Shown here piece after piece: positions 58,677-64,000 of a DNA stretch of 64,000 nucleotides. The stretch is from contig NZ_BAABJQ010000032.1 in assembly GCF_039543385.1 (NCBI RefSeq), positions 1-64,000 of the forward strand, written 5' to 3'. Below the pieces are notes generated by a model. It saw nothing but the letters and a program-made list of their open reading frames with translations, ran no database searches and was not told the origin of the DNA. Within the stretch, counting starts at the first letter, position 1, and every line of letters begins with the position of its first letter. Both the position numbers and the translations under genes were made by a program. The stretch is from Rugosimonospora acidiphila. GTDB taxonomy: Bacteria > Actinomycetota > Actinomycetes > Mycobacteriales > Micromonosporaceae.

Positions 58677-59483
58677 TCAATGCCCGTGGTGGCCGCCACC
58701 TCCGTGGCTGATCCCACCGTGCCCCGAATGGCCGTGGTGCTCAGCAACCGATACGGCGTGCGTTGCGGCATCCATAATGAATCGCATCGAGTCGCGGACA
58801 ACGGCGTCGATCGTCGCGCGCGTTACGTCGAGATCCACCTGGTCGTTGGCACCCTGGATGGTTCCGTCGGCAACCACGTTCGTGGGGCTCGGCGAGCCGG
58901 CGGCCGCCGGTGCACGCTCAACCGTGGGCGCCGGCCATGTGCCCCGGGCGATGTGTTCCAACCGCTGTCGTCGCGGCCAGCCGGCAAGCCCTGGGTAGAC
59001 GACGGCGTCTAACCCGGCGGCGTAGATGAGCGCGGCCAGTGTGGCGTCATCCATGGATAGCGGCTTGTCGGACGTCACGATTGCCTCGATCCGCGCGCAC
59101 AAGTCAGCCCGTGCGACTGCGCGGATGATGTCCCATCTTTCGCGGCCAAGCCGCGTCGAGCGCCGACGCACGATACCCTGTGCGGCCAGCCGGGCGAGAT
59201 ACGCTGCCCGAATGCCGCGCGGCGGATGGCGCATCACCTTGCTCATTCGCGGAGGCGGCTGCTGAACGGCGGCGAGCCGAGCGAGCGTGGCATCCACATC
59301 ACGGTCACCGAGCGGAAGCGTCGAGGACACCACGACGCGCTGCCGGACAACGCGGATGCGCGCGGCCGTCGCAAGCTGGGCAAGTTCCGCGCCGAGGAGT
59401 GCCTGCGGCAATCGTGGCGCCTTAGCCATTCGACCGTCAGCACCGACCGCCAGAAGGACAAGATCTTCACCTAGCCGACCCAT
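58677..59483 (-). CDS. GPP34/GOLPH3-like protein with His-rich tail
   Basis: The 268-residue protein starts MGRLGEDLVLLAVGADGRMA with LPQALLGAELAQLA, the N-terminal block of the bacterial GPP34 family (related to eukaryotic GOLPH3/Vps74, which bind phosphoinositides). A second block, YAAGLDAVVYPGL, and a helical end follow. The last 25 residues are Gly/His-rich (HHGHSGHGG, GGGGHHGH), suggesting metal binding. Bacterial members have no firm function. The ATG at 59483 gives the normal family N-terminus. Confidence 0.85.
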   Translation of the reverse strand: MGRLGEDLVLLAVGADGRMAKAPRLPQALLGAELAQLATAARIRVVRQRVVVSSTLPLGDRDVDATLARLAAVQQPPPRMSKVMRHPPRGIRAAYLARLAAQGIVRRRSTRLGRERWDIIRAVARADLCARIEAIVTSDKPLSMDDATLAALIYAAGLDAVVYPGLAGWPRRQRLEHIARGTWPAPTVERAPAAAGSPSPTNVVADGTIQGANDQVDLDVTRATIDAVVRDSMRFIMDAATHAVSVAEHHGHSGHGGISHGGGGHHGH

Positions 59484-60248
59484 GCGGCCAAGGGTAACGC
59501 CCCTATCACAACGAGAATTGAAGAGTCACCCCGCGACCCCCTCCCCACGATCTCGAGGAGACGGCTCTGCTCTCCGCCAGCGTGGGGGGTGCAACCTGCC
59601 TCGGCGACGGAAGAACCTCACCACCGCACCAACACAGGTTCGGCGGCAAGGACGCCCGAGAAGGGCGGTGAACCGAACCCACACCGGGACTAATCAAACA
59701 CGAGGTAGTCCCATCGTCGTCAGCAACGCTTCCGCACATCCCGCAGGGATCTCGTGGCCCAGATCTGACGTCCCTTCGACCACTCGAGGTGTCCGAGGCT
59801 GTCCTCGAACACATTCCTCAAGATCAGTTGTGCCAGTGGGGAAACCCTGAGTCCTCAGAGGTCCGAGATCGCCGACCGGTTCAGGTCAGAGGGCTGAACG
59901 CCGGGGTCGACCTCGGTGGTCCGCGGGAAGCGTTCGCCGTTGGTCCGGATAATCGAGCATTCCAGGGCGACCGCCTCCTTCGCCGGGTTGTAACGGCTCG
60001 GGAAGGGCCGAGCCCCAGCCCCCCAACGAGGTATCGCCGCCACCGCCGGCTGATCGTGCTCACCAGGGCTGTGTGTTGATACACCAGGGACGCGTTGTGG
60101 CCGAATCGCTGTTGCGACCGAACGGTCCACCGATCGTTAACCGTCGGCACCTACCCGACGGGCGGCTGCTGGTGACGCTGGCTGTCGCTGTGTGCTTATT
60201 GAGCGAATACCGTCGCGTCGAGGTACGCGGCGCGCGGCAGGAGCACGT
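59484..60248. other. 765-base stretch without a supported gene
   Basis: Codon structure is less regular here, and several short frames exist on both strands, for example one with CSIIRTNGERFPRTTEVDPG on the minus strand at 59855-59970. None has both a ribosome site and recognisable content. It could be degraded coding sequence. I see no repeats, tRNA or mobile-element motifs. Confidence 0.45.
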
Positions 60249-61493
60249 TCAGCTGTACCCGCGGTTGTTGAGATGACGGGTCACCTTCAACCGGACATCG
60301 TCGGGGTCCACGCCGAGCTGACGCAGTAACCGCACCGCCGGTCCGTCTGGCTGCGCCAGCAGCGCACCGAGTAGATGGGTGGTGCCCGCGTACGGGTGGC
60401 CGAGGCGGTGAGCGGACAGACTCGCGTCGCGCAGGGCGGCCAGCGCGGTTCGGCCCTGCGTCGGTGCACCCAACTCGTTGCGCGGCGGCCGCCAACCTCG
60501 CGTCGGTAGCCCGGCCAGGAGCTCTTCCTTGTCGTTCGGGGCGGACGCCAACCGCGTCGCGGCCTTCGTCGCGGCATCCCCCCGCACGCCATGCGCGGCC
60601 AAGATCGCACCGGCCTGGCTCCATCGGGCAGCGTCGTCAGGTAAGGCCATGTCGGCCGACTCCAAGTGTTCGTGCAGGTCGATGAGGCTGAGTAGGACAT
60701 GCGCGGCGGTCACGAACGCGTGCCCGGTGTATAGCGCCTGGCGTGCGGCATCTGTCTGGATCAGGTTCAGGATCGGATGCCCGTAGCAGGCGCCGTGGCG
60801 GTGGTACCGGCGCCGGATGTCCCTCCACACCAGCCACATCAGCGCTCGCCAAGGCCAACGCCTCTGCTCGCTGGCGGGCAGGACTTGCCAGAAGGCCAGT
60901 TGGGTTACCGCCCGGTTCGGCTGGGGTTCATCTTCAGAGCTGAAGGCGCGATCGGCGCGTACGATCCGATCGAGCGAGTCAGGTTCGGCAATCCGCCACT
61001 GGCTCAGCAGCCGGCAGGCCGCGCTGTCGGGCAGCGCCAGCAGACCCACCAACAGGTGCTCCGCACGGGCGTGCTGGACACCTGCGCGGGCGGCTTCCTC
61101 CATCGCCTCGTACACCGCGTACCGGACCGCGGGCGAGAAGGCTGGCAACGGCAGCGGGTCCTTCCGGCGATAGCGGCGCGCGAGCATGCTCCTCAACTCG
61201 TTGACCGCGGCCTCGCGCAGCACACCATCGACCCGCAGCGCCGCTCCCCCGTCCGGGGTGCCCGGTCGCTTTCTGACGGGCGGGTCCGGATCGGTCAGTC
61301 CGGCCTGCCCCTTCCGCACCGGGCGCCAGACCTTCTCCCAGCTGTAGGGAAGCGTGCCCTCGACGCAACGAACGTGCAGTGCCGTATAGCACAGAACCAG
61401 ATCTGTTCCTATCTCAGCAATGCCGGAACGACACGCGCGCCGGTACGCCCGCCCCAGGGGCCCGAAGAATGTCATGCTCGGTTGTTCGGACAT
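60249..61493 (-). CDS. Clp N-terminal (Clp-R) repeat protein without ATPase
   Basis: The 414-residue protein has an N-terminal region of about 120 residues of unknown fold, then Clp-N-like double-helix repeats: AVRYAVYEAMEEAARAGVQH and ARAEHLLVGLLALPDSAACR (about 125-170), a middle copy near HAFVTAAHVLLSLIDL, and a last copy AHRLGHPYAGTTHLLGALLA with QLGVDPDDVRLKV. No Walker motifs are present, so it is not a Clp ATPase. It may be an adaptor or substrate-recognition protein for ClpC, or a stand-alone ligand-binding protein. The ATG at 61493 is the plausible start. Confidence 0.75.
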   Translation of the reverse strand: MSEQPSMTFFGPLGRAYRRACRSGIAEIGTDLVLCYTALHVRCVEGTLPYSWEKVWRPVRKGQAGLTDPDPPVRKRPGTPDGGAALRVDGVLREAAVNELRSMLARRYRRKDPLPLPAFSPAVRYAVYEAMEEAARAGVQHARAEHLLVGLLALPDSAACRLLSQWRIAEPDSLDRIVRADRAFSSEDEPQPNRAVTQLAFWQVLPASEQRRWPWRALMWLVWRDIRRRYHRHGACYGHPILNLIQTDAARQALYTGHAFVTAAHVLLSLIDLHEHLESADMALPDDAARWSQAGAILAAHGVRGDAATKAATRLASAPNDKEELLAGLPTRGWRPPRNELGAPTQGRTALAALRDASLSAHRLGHPYAGTTHLLGALLAQPDGPAVRLLRQLGVDPDDVRLKVTRHLNNRGYS

Positions 61494-61767
61494 CGTCGCC
61501 TCCGCGCCCCATTGTCCCGCGGCCGCGCCACCCCGTTACTCGCGCGCCCGTGCTGCGTACGCAGGCAAGCCGCAATCGCCGGCGGGCGACACCTATCGGG
61601 AGTTGCCGCCCGTGCGGCCGCGGCCGGCCACGGCGACAGCACCGAATCACCCCCTGTGTCAACGCCGCTCTCGGCCGGGCCGCCCTCGCCCTGGCTACCG
61701 CCGCGGCCGTCTGCCTGTACGCCTCCGGCCACCGCCCAGGGCCGCTGACCGGCATACTGCGGGCGGC

Positions 61768-62358
61768 TCAGCGTTGCGGTGCCGTGGCCGATCGGGGTCG
61801 GTCTGAGGACGCTCTGGCCGTCGCGCGCCACCAGCGGCGCGATGCCAGCGCGGCCAGCCCGGCGCCGGTGGCGTTGAGCAGTACGTCGTCCACAGAGGAC
61901 ACCCGATCCAGCTGCAGGACGTACTGCGCGGTCTCTACCAGGATCGAGCAGCCCGCCGCGAGCGCCAGGATCCGCGGTACCGACGCCAGCGCCGCGAACC
62001 GCAGCGGGGCGATGAAACCTAGTGCCGCGAATACCAGCAGGTTGCCGACGACCTGGCCCGTCAGCTCCACCGGTCCCCGGTCGGCGAGGATCGTGAGTAG
62101 ATCCCGCAGCGGTACCAGGCTCACCCCGGCCCGGTCGCCCGGCAACATGGTCATCCATACCCACGGCACCGTCCCGTAGACGATGCCGACCTCGGCTAGC
62201 GACATCCGCCACGCCCACGCCGGCGTGACTGGGGTGCCGCTTCGGCGGCGGGCCAGAGCCCACACCGCCAGCGCGGCCAACGGCAGTGCGGCCACCGTGA
62301 GGAATACCACGCCAGTGAACGTACCGACCCAGTCGTGCCAGTCCTTGAGCATGCGCAT
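61768..62358 (-). CDS. VanZ-like membrane protein
   Basis: The 196-residue protein has four to five membrane spans (VGTFTGVVFLTVAALPLAAL, VGNLLVFAALGFIAPLRF, ILALAAGCSILVETAQYVLQ). The family motif E-x2-Q...R-x2-S-x-D-D-x3-N is complete in VETAQYVLQLDRVSSVDDVL and LNATGAGLA. VanZ homologues lower teicoplanin binding in enterococci; the role in actinomycetes is not defined. ATG at 62358 with GGAGGCGGAGG upstream. Confidence 0.85.
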   Translation of the reverse strand: MRMLKDWHDWVGTFTGVVFLTVAALPLAALAVWALARRRSGTPVTPAWAWRMSLAEVGIVYGTVPWVWMTMLPGDRAGVSLVPLRDLLTILADRGPVELTGQVVGNLLVFAALGFIAPLRFAALASVPRILALAAGCSILVETAQYVLQLDRVSSVDDVLLNATGAGLAALASRRWWRATARASSDRPRSATAPQR

Positions 62359-62461
62359 GCCGCCTCCGCCTCCGTCCGACCATGAAATCCACCCGGGCCG
62401 CCCTTGCCGGCGGCTGCCCCAGCAACCGCTGTAAGGGCGTGAACACGTCTTGACAGCGGGC

Positions 62462-63154
62462 TCAGCCCGGCGCCCGCATCGATGCCAGCAACGTCCACCC
62501 GCGAGTACCCACCCGTCCCGCGTGGGCGGTGTCGGGAGCGCCCGGGACACCCACCAGTTTCGCCTGCCGGGCCCGCTGCTCGTAATACTCGTGCACCTCG
62601 TCCCGGCTGCCGAAGACGCGTCGCACGTCCTCATCCGGAGAATCCAGCCCGGAGGTGCCGGACAGCAGGTGATGAATGGTCACCTGCTCGGCGATGTCCT
62701 TGGCGAAGCCGGGCAGGTGGACGCCCACCGTGTCCGACAACTGCAGCTTGCCCTGCTGGGCCAGCTGCAGCATGGCCACCGCGTGGAACGGTTTGCCCGC
62801 CGAACTGAGACTGAATGCCGTGCCCTCATGGTTGGGGATCCCCTTCTGCTTGTCGGCCATGCCGTAGCTGCGGGACAGCACCGTGCGACCCTGGTGCGAC
62901 AGCAGCACCACACCGGAGAACGTGCCCTGCGCGGCCAGCGCCGCCACGTACCGGTCGTAGGCGCCGCCGGGCAGGGTGTCCGGCGGGAGCCGGTCATGCC
63001 CGGACGGATCGGACGCGGCGGGGGTGGTGCCGGCGTGGGCGGGCCCGGCGCCCACCAGCGGCACGCCGACCGCCACGCCGGCAGCCGCCACCCCACCCCA
63101 TCGGACCAGCCGCCGCCGGTCGATACCACGTACCGAATCCGAATACATGCTCAT
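62462..63154 (-). pseudogene. Tat-exported serine hydrolase/beta-lactamase family protein, truncated
   Basis: The 230-residue product has a Tat signal (DRRRLVRWGGVAAAGVAVGV) and the class C beta-lactamase fold beginning, with the SxxK nucleophile motif in FSLSSAGKPFHAVAMLQL and IHHLLSGTSGLDSP. It then ends with AKLVGVPGAPDTAHAGRVGT and a short tail. The YxN and HxG motifs and about half of the usual length (around 400) are missing, so catalytic function is unlikely. GGGAAAGG precedes the ATG at 63154. It is divergent from the response regulator. Confidence 0.7.
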
Positions 63155-63225
63155 GGCCCTTTCCCCATCGACCAACGGACCGTCGCAGGTCTACCGGTGA
63201 TCGCCTATCGGCAACCGATCGACGA

Positions 63226-63247
63226 CCCATACGCGGCCCATATGCGG
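63226..63247 (+). promoter_or_regulatory. Tandem 11-base repeats CCCATAYGCGG before the response regulator
   Basis: CCCATACGCGG and CCCATATGCGG lie head to tail, one helical turn apart, ending 19 bases before the response regulator ATG. Direct repeats with this period are the usual recognition form of OmpR/PhoB-type regulators, so autoregulation, or control of the divergent hydrolase gene, is likely. Confidence 0.55.
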
Positions 63248-63266
63248 TGCTGGGGATACTGGGTGG

Positions 63267-63923
63267 ATGCGTGTGTTGCTCGTCGAGGACGAACAGCCGC
63301 TGGCCTCCTACATCGCGGCCGGGCTGCGCAAGCACGGCTGCGTCGTGGACGTGGCGCACGACGGCCAGCAGGCGCTGGACAAGAGCGACCTCACCCCGTA
63401 CGACGTGGTGGTCCTGGACCGGGACCTTCCGGTGGTGCACGGCGACACCGTGTGCCGACTGTTGGCGCAGCGCGGCGCGGCCCGGGTGCTGATGCTCACC
63501 GCCTCCGGTGCGGTGTCCGACCGGGTGGACGGGCTGGCCCTGGGCGCCGACGACTACCTGGGCAAGCCCTTCGCGTTCGCCGAGCTGGTCGCCCGGGTGC
63601 GTGCGCTGGCCCGGCGCAGCACGCCGGCCCACCCACCGGTGCTGCGCTCGCGGAATGTCGAGCTCGATCCGTCCCGGCGCAGCGCCGAACGGGATGGCCG
63701 GCTGCTGTCGCTGACCCCGAAGGAGTTCGGGGTGCTGCACCGGCTGCTCGCCGCCGACGGTGCCGTGGTCAGCGCCGAAACGCTGCTGGACAAGGTGTGG
63801 GACGAGCACGTCGACCCGTTCACCAACGCCGTGCGGATCACCGTCAGCACCCTGCGCCGCAAGCTCGGTGACCCACCGCTGATCGAAACCGTGACTGGCG
63901 CCGGCTACCGGATCGCCCCATGA
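63267..63923 (+). CDS. OmpR/PhoB-family response regulator
   Basis: The 218-residue protein has a receiver domain (MRVLLVEDEQPLASYIAAGL; phosphorylatable Asp in VVVLDRDLPVVHGD; Thr in MLTASG; Lys in GKPFAFAEL) and a C-terminal winged helix (LSLTPKEFGVLHRLLAADGA, NAVRITVSTLRRKLGDPP, VTGAGYRIA). Its stop overlaps the start of the sensor kinase (ATGA). Confidence 0.95.
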   Translation: MRVLLVEDEQPLASYIAAGLRKHGCVVDVAHDGQQALDKSDLTPYDVVVLDRDLPVVHGDTVCRLLAQRGAARVLMLTASGAVSDRVDGLALGADDYLGKPFAFAELVARVRALARRSTPAHPPVLRSRNVELDPSRRSAERDGRLLSLTPKEFGVLHRLLAADGAVVSAETLLDKVWDEHVDPFTNAVRITVSTLRRKLGDPPLIETVTGAGYRIAP

Positions 63924-64000
63924 CCTGGCGACCGACCGCCCGCGGCCGGCTCACCCTGGTGTACATCGGCCTGGTGCTGGCCGCCGGGTCGCTGCTGACG
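63920..64000 (+). CDS. Sensor histidine kinase, N-terminal fragment cut by window edge
   Basis: Only 27 codons are visible, MTWRPTARGRLTLVYIGLVL followed by AAGSLLT. This is a basic cytosolic start running into a first membrane span, as in OmpR-partner kinases. The ATGA overlap with the response regulator supports the assignment. The kinase core is outside the window. Confidence 0.8.
   Translation, partial: MTWRPTARGRLTLVYIGLVLAAGSLLT

Noticed and set aside
1..64000. CRISPR arrays, tRNA or rRNA genes, prophage
   Set aside because: No regularly spaced repeats, no cloverleaf or rRNA-like segments, and no phage structural genes were seen.

Overview
The window is very GC-rich, has short intergenic gaps, many GTG starts and frequent ATGA/GTGA stop-start overlaps. 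It carries an F420-type luciferase-fold oxidoreductase, a large LuxR (LAL) regulator, a GPP34 protein, an MmyB-like XRE regulator, a DUF2255 gene and IS701-like remnants. Together these point to a filamentous, high-GC Actinomycetota chromosome. The genus cannot be fixed from the sequence alone. No rRNA, tRNA or CRISPR array was seen.

Layout. (1) 1-3.05 kb is an eroded flank: an XRE regulator cut by the window edge, a DUF2255 gene stopped at a TGA, two aldo/keto reductase scraps around one intact aldo/keto reductase, and the C-terminal stub of a uronate-isomerase-like amidohydrolase. (2) 3.06-39.7 kb is one large carbohydrate-utilisation locus of 23 genes in four transcription units. A nine-gene minus-strand unit (21.87 to 3.06 kb) encodes a CUT1-type ABC importer without its ATPase, an epimerase/dehydrogenase, an enolase-superfamily dehydratase, two paralogous Tat-exported giant glycosidases, a GH38 alpha-mannosidase and a GMC flavoenzyme. 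It diverges from a regulator in which an RpiR helix-turn-helix is fused to an alpha/beta-hydrolase. A second, eight-gene minus-strand unit (34.63 to 23.92 kb) encodes two xylose-isomerase-like TIM barrels, a zinc alcohol dehydrogenase, three Gfo/Idh/MocA oxidoreductases, an SGNH esterase and a 1344-residue heparinase/lyase-like protein. It diverges from a five-gene plus-strand unit (34.79-39.73 kb): LDH2-type reductase, D-2-hydroxyacid dehydrogenase, HUMPS decarboxylase, lactonase and GH172. (3) 39.9-45 kb holds an LLM oxidoreductase with a truncated MerR partner, then divergent phosphoketolase and acetate kinase. (4) 45.1-52.4 kb holds a LAL regulator divergent from an alpha/beta-hydrolase, a broken TnpB, and a large membrane protein. 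(5) 52.6-57.6 kb is a tandem GH43 protein with its LacI regulator and a perfect operator, bracketed by transposase fragments. (6) 57.8-64 kb holds TPR, GPP34, Clp-N and VanZ-like proteins, a truncated serine hydrolase and a two-component system that runs off the end.

How the genes may work together (inference). The exported glycosidases cut a glycan and the SBP/permease pair imports oligosaccharides. Cytosolic GH38, GH172, the lyase-like protein and the esterase finish depolymerisation. The unusual load of oxidoreductases plus two TIM-barrel isomerases fits an oxidation-assisted (3-keto-glycoside type) route, or a sugar-acid route in which an LDH2 reductase and a HUMPS decarboxylase lead to a pentulose 5-phosphate. 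The phosphoketolase and acetate kinase immediately downstream could consume that product. No sugar kinase is visible, and the glycan substrate cannot be named from sequence alone.
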